Assembly: GCA_002317355.1 (NCBI GenBank)
Contig: DCJC01000058.1
Span: 1-23,025 of the forward strand
Source of the DNA: Prevotellaceae bacterium UBA1710
Lineage (GTDB): Bacteria; Bacteroidota; Bacteroidia; Bacteroidales; Bacteroidaceae
Length of the DNA stretch: 23,025 nt
Reading direction: 5' to 3'
Translations under genes and position numbers: made by a program
Shown: positions 1-8,231 of the stretch, piece by piece
How the letters are laid out: every line of letters starts with the position of its first letter
Position numbering within the stretch: the stretch's first letter is position 1
Notes under the pieces: generated by a model
What the model was told of the DNA's origin: nothing
Database searches by the model: none
Seen by the model: the letters and a program-made list of their open reading frames with translations, nothing else

Positions 1-548
1 TCGTTACCATGTTTCCTTTTTCATAAAGACCCTCTCTCTCCCCCTTAAGGGGGAAGTAAACCGCTGAGAGGTAAGCGGGGCTCAGTGGAAAAATCATGGG
101 AAACCCACAAATAGGTAATAGAGAAAAAACTTTTCATGGTGTCTCTTTTTAGGTCTTTGCTTGTGGCAAATCCCTGGCTGATGTGAGCTCTCCTTTTTCC
201 TGATAAGCCTTTGGGGCTTCCCGATAAAAATGAGAACTCACCCAGCCGATCCACCGTGAAAAGACAAAATAACGAAAAAATGCTCCTGCGGTCGTTAAAA
301 AATGGCTCCACCCCCTGTTGCCGAATGGATTTTTACGCCTTAAGGCGCTATTTTGAATTCTGTTTTGTCTTGTTTATGTCTTCCAGTAGTCTGATGTGAT
401 TGTTTACTGGGAGCCACAAAGCTCACAAGGAAACAAGCATATCTGACTACAAGGGATGGCAGTAAGCCAGACCTATAACGGAAGACATTAACAAGTATTT
501 TGCTCTACTATTTATTTCCGAGTTTCCCATGCTTTTCCACTGATCAAC
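1..548. other. Gene-poor leader region rich in inverted repeats
   Basis: No convincing coding region is visible; the short open frames on both strands have no recognisable domain. The stretch holds two perfect palindromes that share the core CCTTAAGG (40-53, CCCCCTTAAGGGGG; 336-347, CGCCTTAAGGCG). Near 31-90 there are competing short stems (CCTCTC 31-36 with GAGAGG 66-71, CCGCT 61-65 with AGCGG 74-78, CTGAG 64-68 with CTCAG 81-85). The nested fold at 372-492 is listed separately. It could be a degraded mobile-element edge, a structured RNA region, or the 3' side of a gene beyond the window. Confidence 0.5.
372..492. other. Nested inverted repeats, possible three-way-junction RNA
   Basis: The outer arms 372-384 and 480-492 pair at 12 of 13 positions (T375 against T489 is the mismatch). 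Directly inside, 386-395 pairs with 441-450 at 9 of 10 positions. The extra sequence on the 3' side holds a small hairpin (TGGC 457-460 with GCCA 466-469), and the loop of the second stem holds GAGC 411-414 with GCTC 421-424. Together these give a three-way-junction-like fold. Orientation and transcription are unknown; the fold was read by eye and no known RNA family was recognised. A decayed inverted-repeat element is the alternative. Confidence 0.35.
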
Positions 549-734
549 TAATTAACGTGAGTTCGACGAATTTGTTAGTCGCTTGATTGATGAGCCCCGA
601 AGAGGGCGTCACCTAAAAGGGCAGCCCTCACGGACTGCCCTTTTAGGTGACGCCAACTTCGGGGCTCGCACATCACAACCCCTTTATTTTTCTGAATACC
701 TAATATTTGAAATTCGTCGAACTCACGTTAATTA
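549..734. repeat. MITE-like 186-bp nested inverted repeat
   Basis: Perfect 25-bp inverted arms lie at 549-573 and 710-734, starting TAATTAACGTG on both strands. Inside is a second hairpin: a 10-bp outer stem (592-601 with 658-667, GAGCCCCGAA), a 3x3 internal loop, a perfect 20-bp stem (605-624 with 635-654) and a 10-nt loop (625-634). Terminal inverted repeats, short size and lack of a gene fit a non-autonomous mobile element, but no target-site duplication is visible. A hairpin with a regulatory or recombination role is the alternative. Confidence 0.5.
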
Positions 735-748
735 CAAATTACAATGGC

Positions 749-783
749 AAAAAAAATACCTCCCAATCGCGAGATTGGGAGGT
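749..783 (-). terminator. Rho-independent terminator of the TPR gene
   Basis: An 11-bp perfect stem (ACCTCCCAATC at 758-768, complement at 773-783) with a 4-nt loop is followed, in the minus direction, by a run of eight T residues (756-749). It lies 55 bp beyond the stop codon of the TPR gene and closes the ExbB to TPR gene series. Confidence 0.9.
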
Positions 784-837
784 GAATATTCAATTATAAA
801 ACTTTTACTAATTTCCTATTGGATTTATGAAGTAGGT

Positions 838-2265
838 TTACTGAAGCTCAGAAACCTGCTTTGCCATAGCGTTTTCAGGCTCCATCTCGAGGATCTTGCT
901 TGCAAATTCCTTTGCTGATGGAATATCCTCCTGTACCTGGATGAAGTATACCATGTTGTACTGGTAAGCCTGCTTGAGCTGGCTGAGGTCAGCAGCCTCC
1001 TTTGTCTCAAGTCCGTTGATGATCTCGATGAGCTTGTCGTAGTGTGGCTTAGCAAGACCAGCCTTGTCCTGAGGGTCGAGGATGAATGCGAGCTTAGCAC
1101 GCTGCATTGTTACGCTCTGCTCGAATGCAGGGAACTCCTTAGTGATTTCTGCGAATACGTTGTCAGCCTTCTTGATTGCCTCTTCCTTCTGCTCTGGAGT
1201 AGCGTTCTCTTCGAGTGCCATCTGACGATAGAGGAGTGCAAGACCGTTCTTGATGTTTGCAGTCATGTTGCCCTGATTACCCTTGATGTACTTCTCGTAG
1301 TATGCGAGTGCATTTGGATAATCGCTCATTGACTTGTAGATGTCAGAGATGTTCTTGTAAACAGCAACCTTCTGTGAAGCCTCGATGCCACGGTCGCTGA
1401 TAACTTTCTCGAACTGTGCGATAGCCTCGTCGTTTCTCTTAAGCTTCTGGAGAGCTGTACCGTAGTTGATATAGTCGAGAGCTGTGTACTTTGGATCGTC
1501 AGATGCGTTGAAGAGACGGTCTGCGTACTTGAGTGCCTCCTCGTTTCTATCAAGGTTTACGAGATTGAAGAGAGAGAGACGGTTGAGTGAGAGGTAGCGT
1601 GGGAACTTCTGGTTACCGTACTGTGAAACCTCGAGTGACTTCTCATAGTTCTGCTTGAGGAAGAGAAGCATTGAGTAATCAGCGAGCTGATAGTTCTCGA
1701 ATGTGCTGAGCTTAGCCTTTGAGTAGTACTCGATTGCTGCATCATTGTTGTTTGCCTTTGCCTGGATTTCAGCAGCGATGAGGTCAACTGGGTAAGATGG
1801 GTCGATTGAACGAAGCTGCTCGAGCTTAGCGATAGCACCTTCTGGGTCAGCCTTTGAGTTAACCTGTGCAAAGCGGCGGTAACCTTCTGGATTCTGAGGG
1901 TCGAGCATGATAGCATTCTCGAACCAGCTTGAAGCTGCACCACCGTCATCCTTCATTACGCAGATATCACCCTTAAGAACGTAACCGTCACCGCAGTTCT
2001 TGTTTGCCTTGATAGCGAGGTCTGCATACTTGTCTGCATTCTCGAAGTCCTTTGCATTGAGGTATGCACGTCCGATACCTGCAATTGCCTTAGCGTCCTT
2101 CTTGACTGTCTTATAGACTGCGTTAACCTGCTTAGCTGCATCTGGTGCACCTGCCTTAATGATCTCTGTAGCCTGAGCTACTGCATTAGTAGCATCCTGA
2201 GCCATAACAGGAGCGCTGATGACTGTCATCATTGCTCCGATAATAAAGTATTTAGCTGTTTTCAT
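838..2265 (-). CDS. Exported tetratricopeptide-repeat protein
   Basis: A 475-residue protein with a signal peptide (residues 1-22, cut after VMA, before QDA) and then TPR-like helical repeats almost to the end. Recognisable repeat signatures include the segments around IGRAYLNAKDFENADKYADLA, PQNPEGYRRFAQVNSKADPE, GTALQKLKRNDEAIAQFEKV and ISDIYKSMSDYPNALAYYEKY. No enzymatic domain is seen, so it is probably a periplasmic scaffold. It is the last gene after ExbB, two ExbD, TonB and the PstS-like lipoprotein, which suggests a role with that complex. A strong terminator follows. The 380-bp gap before it carries a repeat array, so it may have its own promoter, but no good -7 box was found. The family is confident; the role is inferred from position. 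Confidence 0.9.
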   Translation of the reverse strand: MKTAKYFIIGAMMTVISAPVMAQDATNAVAQATEIIKAGAPDAAKQVNAVYKTVKKDAKAIAGIGRAYLNAKDFENADKYADLAIKANKNCGDGYVLKGDICVMKDDGGAASSWFENAIMLDPQNPEGYRRFAQVNSKADPEGAIAKLEQLRSIDPSYPVDLIAAEIQAKANNNDAAIEYYSKAKLSTFENYQLADYSMLLFLKQNYEKSLEVSQYGNQKFPRYLSLNRLSLFNLVNLDRNEEALKYADRLFNASDDPKYTALDYINYGTALQKLKRNDEAIAQFEKVISDRGIEASQKVAVYKNISDIYKSMSDYPNALAYYEKYIKGNQGNMTANIKNGLALLYRQMALEENATPEQKEEAIKKADNVFAEITKEFPAFEQSVTMQRAKLAFILDPQDKAGLAKPHYDKLIEIINGLETKEAADLSQLKQAYQYNMVYFIQVQEDIPSAKEFASKILEMEPENAMAKQVSELQ

Positions 2266-2494
2266 AATTTCTGAAATTTAAATTGGTTTTACGTTAATGT
2301 GAATTGTTTAGGTCTTTGGGCTGAGGATTTTTAGTTTATTGCCTCATAATATACCGTTTAACCATTCAAGCTTTGCTTGTATCTATTTATTGGACGTAGT
2401 TTAAGCGAAAATGTTGCATTTGTTTAAGGATTTTAACTTAATACGCCCTTTTTTTTATTTTCTTAAAAAGATTATGAGCAAAAAGCGATAATTA
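2266..2494. other. Intergenic region upstream of the TPR gene
   Basis: AT-rich spacer between the TPR start and the repeat array. No coding frame, no clear TAnnTTTG box on the minus strand, and no stable hairpin were seen. Confidence 0.5.
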
Positions 2495-2645
2495 TTTACT
2501 ATTTAGATATTTACTATTTACTATTTATTTACTAATTCTTCTCGCGGATGGCATTTACTATTTTTGAGTTCTTACTGCGATAACTAAAATAGTAAATAGC
2601 ACGAATAGTACATAAATAGTAAATAGTACATAGTGAAATAGTACA
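2495..2645. repeat. Inverted array of 7-bp TTTACTA repeats
   Basis: The left arm has TTTACTA at 2495-2501, 2510-2516, 2517-2523, 2528-2534 and 2554-2560. The right arm has the reverse complement TAGTAAA or near variants such as TAGTACA at 2590-2596, 2617-2623, 2624-2630 and 2639-2645. The last copy abuts the stop codon of the PstS-like gene. The arms can fold into an AT-rich hairpin around a central non-repeat loop, which could act as a weak terminator or mRNA 3' end. Its origin by slippage is inference. Confidence 0.75.
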
Positions 2646-3620
2646 TTAATCTACCTTTACTTCTCTGATTGCAATGTTGCCATAGGCAGGGAGAAGACCA
2701 GCCTTGAACAGAATCATCTGACCGCGCTGACCGATGACAAACTGTGCAAATCCGTATGGGAGTCCGTAGCGTCCGCGTTCATCGTTAAGCAGTGCATAGA
2801 GGCTGCGGATGAACGGATATTTGTCATTATAGATATATCCCTGATAAGGCTTGTATGAATTCTTCCATGTTGCTGGCGCATTCTTTGCAACGAGCATCAC
2901 ACGGATGTTGTGATTGAATGTGAGGTTTGTTGTGTCGCGCTTGTCGTTGAGCCAGTTGCTGCCGATAATACCCATTGCACCAGGATTTTCCTCAACGTAC
3001 TTTATTACGTCGGCTGTATTCTTTGTAGCGAAGGCATTTGGTGTTGTGATAGGCTTTCCGCCGAGGATAGAATCCTCCACGTAATGCACTGTGCTTGATG
3101 TCTTGTTGTCGAAGGCAACTATGATTTCACCGCGTGATGCGCTTTCTGGATAGATGTCCTTCCATTGTTTTGCCTCTCCTGTGAGGATTCGCTTCACGTC
3201 TTCAACGCAGATACATGAGTCGGTGTTGTGCTTGTTGACGATGATAGCCAGAGCATCATATCCTATCTTGATGCTGATAGGGAATCGGTTACGTGCTTTG
3301 AGGTTGTCGTATTCACTCTTCTTGAAATCACGTGAAGTGAACATCATAAGCAATGAGTCTTTGAGCAGAAGATTCATACCTTCTGATTCGCTCATGTACT
3401 TTGGTACGACAGTTGCGTCCTTATAAGTGTGGTGGAAGACCTCTATTTCTTCAGTTATGATAGGTGAGAAACTCTCATCTGCACCAAAGGAAATTTTACC
3501 TGTGGCGTAGGTATCTGTGCGCGCATTTGGGTCCTTCTTCTTATCTGAGCAAGAGGACAACATGCCTAATGTGAGCATAGATGCGATGATGAGAATAAAT
3601 GATGATGTAAGGCGCTTCAT
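2646..3620 (-). CDS. PstS-like phosphate-binding lipoprotein
   Basis: A 324-residue substrate-binding protein of the PstS type. The N terminus is a lipoprotein signal with a lipobox (LSSC, lipidated Cys24), so it is anchored to a membrane. The body has the usual PBP features: ISFGADESFSPIITEEIEVF near the start, a middle segment (VKRILTGEAKQWKDI) typical of PstS, and a GIIGSNWL stretch. There is no PstC, PstA or PstB gene next to it; instead it follows ExbB, ExbD, ExbD and TonB. It may therefore feed or sense a TonB-linked process rather than serve an ABC importer, but that is inference. It lies 192 bp after tonB, with a strong hairpin between, so it may be expressed at a different level. Confidence 0.85.
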   Translation of the reverse strand: MKRLTSSFILIIASMLTLGMLSSCSDKKKDPNARTDTYATGKISFGADESFSPIITEEIEVFHHTYKDATVVPKYMSESEGMNLLLKDSLLMMFTSRDFKKSEYDNLKARNRFPISIKIGYDALAIIVNKHNTDSCICVEDVKRILTGEAKQWKDIYPESASRGEIIVAFDNKTSSTVHYVEDSILGGKPITTPNAFATKNTADVIKYVEENPGAMGIIGSNWLNDKRDTTNLTFNHNIRVMLVAKNAPATWKNSYKPYQGYIYNDKYPFIRSLYALLNDERGRYGLPYGFAQFVIGQRGQMILFKAGLLPAYGNIAIREVKVD

Positions 3621-3712
3621 TGCTTGGGTTAATCTAAAAAAAGTGAATAATTATGGTTCTTTTTTGAAGATTGGCTTGTCTTTTAATGTAATCTTGTATA
3701 GGATAGGCTTGC

Positions 3713-3720
3713 CAAATATA
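3713..3720 (-). promoter_or_regulatory. Possible -7 box for the PstS-like gene
   Basis: TATATTTG on the minus strand fits the Bacteroidetes TAnnTTTG -7 motif and lies about 90 bp before the PstS-like start, just downstream of the hairpin at 3727-3763. No TTG is present 20 bp upstream, so support is weak. Confidence 0.3.
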
Positions 3721-3726
3721 AATTAT

Positions 3727-3800
3727 TTGGGCTCCCTCCTCTACGGAGAGAGAGGGAGCCCAAGGCTTAGTTTATTTTGTTTTGCGACGAGTCGCAAAAA
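3727..3800. terminator. Hairpins between tonB and the PstS-like gene
   Basis: A 12-bp perfect stem (TTGGGCTCCCTC 3727-3738 with 3752-3763) continues into CTCT/AGAG with one bulged base. A smaller hairpin (GCGAC-GA-GTCGC inside TTTT/AAAA, about 3780-3799) sits closer to tonB. Neither is followed by a long T run on the minus strand. They may terminate partially or protect the 3' end of the exbB-tonB message. Confidence 0.6.
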
Positions 3801-3812
3801 ACTAGCAGAGTA

Positions 3813-4652
3813 TTACTGGAGACGGAATGTTACAGGGAGTGTGTACTTTACACGTACAGACTGACCATTCTGCTTACCAGGGATCCACTTAGGCATTGCG
3901 CTAACAACGCGCTGAGCTTCCTTATCCAATGATGGGTCAACTGACTTAGCGATGCGAACGTCGGTTACAGAACCGTCACGCTCTACAACGAATGTACAGA
4001 TTACACGACCCTGGATGCCGTTCTCCTCAGCGATTGGTGGGTACTTGATTGACTTAGAGAGATAAGCCATAAGAGCTGAGTTACCGCCTGGGAATGAAGG
4101 CATCTGCTCAACTACGTCGAACACCTTGTTCTCTTCTTCCTTTGGCTTAACTGGCTCTGTTACGATAGCCTGCTTTGCCTGAAGCACTTCACCAGACTCA
4201 TCGTTACCAACCACGTTAGCGAAACCGATAGCTACCTTAGAGTTCATGAGCTCGTCCTGAGACTTCATCTCATCCTCTGGGCGTACCTCATCGTCCTTCT
4301 TGATGACAGGAGCAGTGAACTTGATAGAGCTCTTAACCTTCTCTACAACTTCTTCAACCTTTTCCTGCTTAACGATTTCCTTACGCTCTACCTTAGCCTC
4401 CTTCTTCTGCTCCTGAAGAGCCGTAAGCTCTGTTACCTGCTCCATAGCCTGATGCTTAGCCTGATAATCATCATAAGCATTCTTAGCTACCATGTAAGCC
4501 ATTACAAGAGCGAAGAGGATAAGTACAGTGATGATAGACTTGATATTACGAGAAGTGGTCTGACGACGAAGAACGTAAGCACCGTATTCCTTGTTACGAT
4601 TTTCGAACATTAAGTCCGACCATCTGTTGTCAATAAGATCTATTTGTGACAT
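3813..4652 (-). CDS. TonB-family energy transducer
   Basis: A 279-residue TonB protein. It has the cytoplasmic N-terminal motif FENRNKEYGAYVLRR (residues 16-30) typical of Bacteroidetes TonB, one membrane segment (about 38-56), and a charged E/K-rich periplasmic linker (about 65-120) in place of the Pro-Lys rod. A C-terminal TonB domain follows (about 190-279), with KYPPIAEENGIQG, the VERDGSVTDVRI strand and WIPGKQNGQSVRVKYTLP. It passes proton-motive energy from ExbB/ExbD to outer-membrane receptors. It follows the second exbD by 37 bp, so it is clearly in that operon. The paralogue number cannot be told from the sequence, so no symbol is given. Confidence 0.93.
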   Translation of the reverse strand: MSQIDLIDNRWSDLMFENRNKEYGAYVLRRQTTSRNIKSIITVLILFALVMAYMVAKNAYDDYQAKHQAMEQVTELTALQEQKKEAKVERKEIVKQEKVEEVVEKVKSSIKFTAPVIKKDDEVRPEDEMKSQDELMNSKVAIGFANVVGNDESGEVLQAKQAIVTEPVKPKEEENKVFDVVEQMPSFPGGNSALMAYLSKSIKYPPIAEENGIQGRVICTFVVERDGSVTDVRIAKSVDPSLDKEAQRVVSAMPKWIPGKQNGQSVRVKYTLPVTFRLQ

Positions 4653-4689
4653 TTTTCTTTTCCTTTCTTAAGTTAAAGTTACTAATAGA

Positions 4690-5340
4690 TTACTCCTTGA
4701 CATGAGCAGCCTCGAGAAGCTGCTTATCTTTCTCGTTAATCTTGTCAATTACATACTTACCTACAGAGCAGATCTGCATCTCATCGAGAGCGTCAACGAG
4801 GTTGATGTAGTTTGAGTTGTCAGTAGCCTTGATGATTACTGTCATTGTCTCAATCTTTTTGCCATCAACGTTATTACCACTCTTGATATCCTTGAGTGCC
4901 TGATCATACTCAGCCTGAGTCATCTTTGGATTCTGCTCACGCTTGAGATCGAGCTTTGCCTTTGCTGTCATAACGTCGAGAATTGGCTGTGTGCCATCCT
5001 CAGTTACGTGGCTGATAAGAGCCTTACGGATACCATCCTTACCCCAAGTAGTCTTCTTGAGACAAGTAGGATCTTCTGGCTTGATCTGACCCTCTACATA
5101 GTAGATCTGATTGTCAGCACCCAGGAACATTGTGATTGTATAAGACTCCTTAGTTACAGTCTTATCCTGATCCTGAACGTCCTTATCGTTAGTTGGCATA
5201 CTCAACTCCATTGTCTGAGGCTTAGCCAAAGTGGTACAGAGCATGAAGAAGGTGATCAACAGCATCATCATATCCACCATAGGGGTGAAGTCTACACGAG
5301 TCTGCTGTTTTTTCTGTCTACTTTTCTTTACTTTTGCCAT
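4690..5340 (-). CDS. exbD: ExbD/TolR-family protein, second copy
   Basis: A 216-residue inner-membrane protein with a basic N terminus, one membrane segment (about 21-40, VDMMMLLITFFML) and a long periplasmic part. Asp23, just inside the membrane segment, matches the essential proton-path aspartate of ExbD/TolR. It is much longer than the roughly 140 residues of enterobacterial ExbD because of an insertion in the periplasmic domain (about 75-160). It begins 3 bp after the first exbD, so the two are probably translationally coupled. The two copies are clearly different proteins and could form a mixed dimer inside the ExbB ring; that is inference. Confidence 0.92.
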   Translation of the reverse strand: MAKVKKSRQKKQQTRVDFTPMVDMMMLLITFFMLCTTLAKPQTMELSMPTNDKDVQDQDKTVTKESYTITMFLGADNQIYYVEGQIKPEDPTCLKKTTWGKDGIRKALISHVTEDGTQPILDVMTAKAKLDLKREQNPKMTQAEYDQALKDIKSGNNVDGKKIETMTVIIKATDNSNYINLVDALDEMQICSVGKYVIDKINEKDKQLLEAAHVKE

Positions 5341-5343
5341 GGC

Positions 5344-5955
5344 TTAATCCTCCTGTGTTTTGAGTGAAGTGATCAGGAAGTAACGGTTCTCGTTAATGTC
5401 CTGAAGCTCGTTCATTACACGCTTGATAGTCTTATAAGGAGTGTCCTTGTCGGCCTTGATAGCAACCTTAATGTCGCTGTTGACATTACGTGCTTCCTTA
5501 ACCCACATCTGGAACTCACTCTTACCACCATCAATACTATCCAATGGAATACCCATTTCCTTCAAGCTTTCACGACGCTGACTCTCTTCCATGTTGAGGA
5601 ACTTCTCGATGTTGTTCATTGGAGTTCCGAACATAGGGTCAGACTTGAAGTTAGCAAGCTGTGTACCTGTCAGGCCGATACCGAACTGGTCGGTAACTGC
5701 GAGAACAACATCACCCAGCTGAATCTGGTTATCCATATTCATGAATACCTTGCCTTCCTTGTCGACAAGAATATTCAGCACATCCTTCTCAGGCACCTTG
5801 ATCTCAGACACAGACTGTGGCTCAACAACCTTCACTGGCTCAGGCTTTGTAAAAGTAGAAGTCAGCATGAAGAAACAGAGCAACAGCACCATCACGTCTG
5901 ACATAGGCGTCATATCGATCCAGATGTCTTGTTTCTTAAGTTTTACTTTACCCAT
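5344..5955 (-). CDS. exbD: ExbD/TolR-family protein, first copy
   Basis: A 203-residue ExbD protein with basic residues at 3-8, one membrane segment (about 18-38, MSDVMVLLLCFFMLTSTF) and Asp20 at the place of the proton-carrying aspartate. The periplasmic domain has an insertion (about 70-140) and ends with a typical ExbD strand-helix region (VNSDIKVAIKADKDTPYKTI, then ITSL). It lies 32 bp after exbB and 3 bp before the second exbD. It works with ExbB as the proton-driven motor for TonB. Confidence 0.92.
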   Translation of the reverse strand: MGKVKLKKQDIWIDMTPMSDVMVLLLCFFMLTSTFTKPEPVKVVEPQSVSEIKVPEKDVLNILVDKEGKVFMNMDNQIQLGDVVLAVTDQFGIGLTGTQLANFKSDPMFGTPMNNIEKFLNMEESQRRESLKEMGIPLDSIDGGKSEFQMWVKEARNVNSDIKVAIKADKDTPYKTIKRVMNELQDINENRYFLITSLKTQED

Positions 5956-5987
5956 AGTGATAAATGTTTTAAAGGGTTAGTAAAAAC

Positions 5988-6818
5988 TTAAGCCTCGTCG
6001 TGGTTTGCCTCGTATGTCTGAGCAATAGTGTAACCAACCTCGTCGAGAGCGTATGTGAGCTTATCGATACGGTTAGAGAAGAAGTTGTAAGATACTACAG
6101 CGAGCCATGATGTCAAGATACCGAGAGCGGTATTGATAAGAGCCTCAGAAATACCAGTAGAAAGAGCAACAGAGTCACCACCACCACCAGAAGCAAGAGC
6201 AGCGAATGACTTGATCATACCAGTTACAGTACCGAAAAGAGCGGTAAGTGTACCAAGTGTTACGAGAGTAGCAAGGATAGGCATGTTCATCTGGAGAGTT
6301 GGCATCTCGAGCTGAACTGCTTCCTCGTGAGCCTGCTGGATCTTAGCGATCTTCTGAGCCTTCTTTACGCCCTGAAGAGCCTCAACCTCCTTGTAAGCCT
6401 TGAGAGAAGCACCAACAACGTTAGCGATTGTACCACGCTGCTTGTTGCAAAGGTTCTCAGCCTCAGCGAAGTCATTCTTAGCGAGAGCTGCCTTAATAGC
6501 AACAACGAACTTAGTAGTAGCCATCTTACCGAAAGCTGTCTTCTGAGCGAGGAAACGCTCGATAGAGAGACAAAGCACAGAAAGCATCAAAGTGATCAGC
6601 ACTGGCACAACGATACCACCCTTGTAGATTGTACCGAGCATGTTACCATTGAGAACCTCACCTTCTGGGTCACCGCCTACGAAGTTAGCTGGGTTACCGA
6701 GAACAAACTTGAAGATACATACTGCAACAACGAACATTGCTGCAATGATCCAAAACGCATTACGAACGCCCTGGAAGCCAGAAGACTTCTTTGGGGCTGG
6801 CTTTTGTGTAGCTGCCAT
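5988..6818 (-). CDS. exbB: ExbB/MotA/TolQ-family proton channel
   Basis: A 276-residue membrane protein with four predicted membrane segments (about 21-41, 68-85, 178-205 and 224-247). The last two carry the family's conserved polar residues: TLVTLGTLTALFGTVTGMI and ISEALINTALGILTSWLA, with Thr and Glu residues lining the channel. A long cytoplasmic helical loop (about 95-170) is as expected for ExbB. It forms the ring that converts proton flow into force on ExbD and TonB. It is the first gene of its operon and has a Bacteroidetes -7 box (TATCTTTG, 6952-6959) about 135 bp upstream. TolQ is less likely because a TonB with a full C-terminal domain follows. Confidence 0.93.
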   Translation of the reverse strand: MAATQKPAPKKSSGFQGVRNAFWIIAAMFVVAVCIFKFVLGNPANFVGGDPEGEVLNGNMLGTIYKGGIVVPVLITLMLSVLCLSIERFLAQKTAFGKMATTKFVVAIKAALAKNDFAEAENLCNKQRGTIANVVGASLKAYKEVEALQGVKKAQKIAKIQQAHEEAVQLEMPTLQMNMPILATLVTLGTLTALFGTVTGMIKSFAALASGGGGDSVALSTGISEALINTALGILTSWLAVVSYNFFSNRIDKLTYALDEVGYTIAQTYEANHDEA

Positions 6819-6951
6819 AATTTTTTTAGTTTAAGTTGTTAAATAAAAATTTGAGTTAATGAATTTTTCTTTTTTTGATTTACGGTTAAAGAGTTCTTAA
6901 GTTTGAACGAATTGTGTGCCTTAACAAGGCGTTTTTTCCCGTTTTCAAAGG

Positions 6952-6959
6952 CAAAGATA
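6952..6959 (-). promoter_or_regulatory. -7 box of the exbB operon promoter
   Basis: TATCTTTG on the minus strand matches TAnnTTTG exactly. The expected TTG 20 bp upstream is replaced by AAG, so the -33 element is weak or absent. The 5' leader would be about 125 nt. Confidence 0.55.
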
Positions 6960-7009
6960 CAAATTAATATTGAACTTTCCTTATTGATTAAGAACTTTTA
7001 ACACTTTTT

Positions 7010-8203
7010 TTATTTCAAGCGTGCAAGACACTCCTTGATACGGCGCATTGCCTCTCGGATATTGTCATCGCTTGTAGCGTAGCTCATGCGGAAACACTCT
7101 GGGTCTCCGAATGCGTCACCACCTACAGTTGCAACGTGACCAACCTCGAGAAGGTACATTGCGAGGTCTGTAGAGTTCTGTATTGTGCGCTCTCCGTCTG
7201 TCTTGCCGTAGAAGCTTGTGCACTTTGGGAAGAGGTAGAATGCACCCTGTGGTACGTTAACCTCGAGTCCTGGAATGTCCTTTGCGAGCTCTACGATGAG
7301 GTTGCGACGACGCTCGAATGCTACGCGCATCTCCTCTACGCAGTCCTGTGAGAGAACATAAGCTGCCTCTGCTGCCTTCTGGCTGACAGAGCAAGGACCT
7401 GATGAGTACTGACCCTGGAGTTTGTTACAGCCCTTGACAATCCACTCTGGAGCTGCCATGTAACCGATACGCCATCCTGTCATTGCATAAGCCTTACTAA
7501 CACCGTTGATGATGATAGTCTGCTCCTTCATGCCAGGGAACTGAGCGATGCTCTCGTGCTTGCCTACATAGTTGATGTGCTCGTAGATCTCGTCAGCGAG
7601 TACATATACTTCTGGGTGCTTCTTGAGTACGTTAGCGAGTCCCTCGAGCTCTTCCTTTGTATATACGCTACCTGTTGGGTTGCTTGGAGAGCAGAGGATA
7701 AGCATGCGTGTCTTAGGAGTGATAGCTGCCTCGAGCTGCTCAGGAGTGATCTTGAAGTTCTGGTCGAAGCCTGCTGGGATATGTACTGGGGTACCACCTG
7801 CAAGGAGAGCCATCTGTGGATAGCTTACCCAGTATGGTGTTGGGATAATTACCTCGTCGCCATCGTCAACAAGTGCCATGACTGCATTACATACAGCCTG
7901 CTTTGCGCCATTGCTGACGAGGATTTCTGATACTGAATAGTCGAGACCGTTCTCGCGCTTGAGTTTCTCAACTACAGCTTTGCGGAGGTCTGGATAACCA
8001 GGTACTGGAGAGTAGCGTGACCAGTTGTCGTCAACTGCCTTTTTAGCAGCTTCCTTAATGTGGTCAGGAGTGTTGAAATCTGGTTCTCCAACACTCATAT
8101 TGATTACGTCGATACCCTGTGCCTTCATCTCGCTGCTCTTCTGAGACATAGCGAGAGTGGCAGATGGTGCAAGTCTGTTAAGACGGTTTGATAGATGTAC
8201 CAT
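7010..8203 (-). CDS. Pyridoxal-phosphate aminotransferase, probable aspartate aminotransferase
   Basis: A 397-residue class I/II aminotransferase of the Thermus/Bacillus aspartate aminotransferase type (subgroup Ib). Visible family landmarks are MSVGEPDFNTP near 36-46, YSPVPGYPDLRKAV (64-77), SNPTG (174-178, Asn binding PLP), LADEIYEH (202-209, Asp204 and Tyr207) and SKAYAMTGWRIGY with the Schiff-base Lys237 and phosphate-binding Arg245. A C-terminal FRMSYATS supplies the arginine that binds the substrate carboxylate. It probably interconverts aspartate and oxaloacetate with 2-oxoglutarate; prephenate or tyrosine activity is also possible in this subgroup. It stands alone between exbB and the Lpt permease and has its own promoter-like motif (8232-8263). 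Confidence 0.9.
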   Translation of the reverse strand: MVHLSNRLNRLAPSATLAMSQKSSEMKAQGIDVINMSVGEPDFNTPDHIKEAAKKAVDDNWSRYSPVPGYPDLRKAVVEKLKRENGLDYSVSEILVSNGAKQAVCNAVMALVDDGDEVIIPTPYWVSYPQMALLAGGTPVHIPAGFDQNFKITPEQLEAAITPKTRMLILCSPSNPTGSVYTKEELEGLANVLKKHPEVYVLADEIYEHINYVGKHESIAQFPGMKEQTIIINGVSKAYAMTGWRIGYMAAPEWIVKGCNKLQGQYSSGPCSVSQKAAEAAYVLSQDCVEEMRVAFERRRNLIVELAKDIPGLEVNVPQGAFYLFPKCTSFYGKTDGERTIQNSTDLAMYLLEVGHVATVGGDAFGDPECFRMSYATSDDNIREAMRRIKECLARLK

Positions 8204-8231
8204 GTATAATTTTGTGAAAAGTTTATTGGTG

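Noticed and set aside
31..120. Cobalamin or other riboswitch
   Set aside because: Short competing stems exist, but no conserved box of a known class was found and no target gene follows.
45..311. Minus-strand frame of 88 residues
   Set aside because: No recognised domain, no promoter, and unusual composition; could be a decayed element, so not called as a gene.
583..918. Plus-strand frame of 111 residues
   Set aside because: It runs through the inverted-repeat element and terminator and antisense to the TPR gene; no domain.
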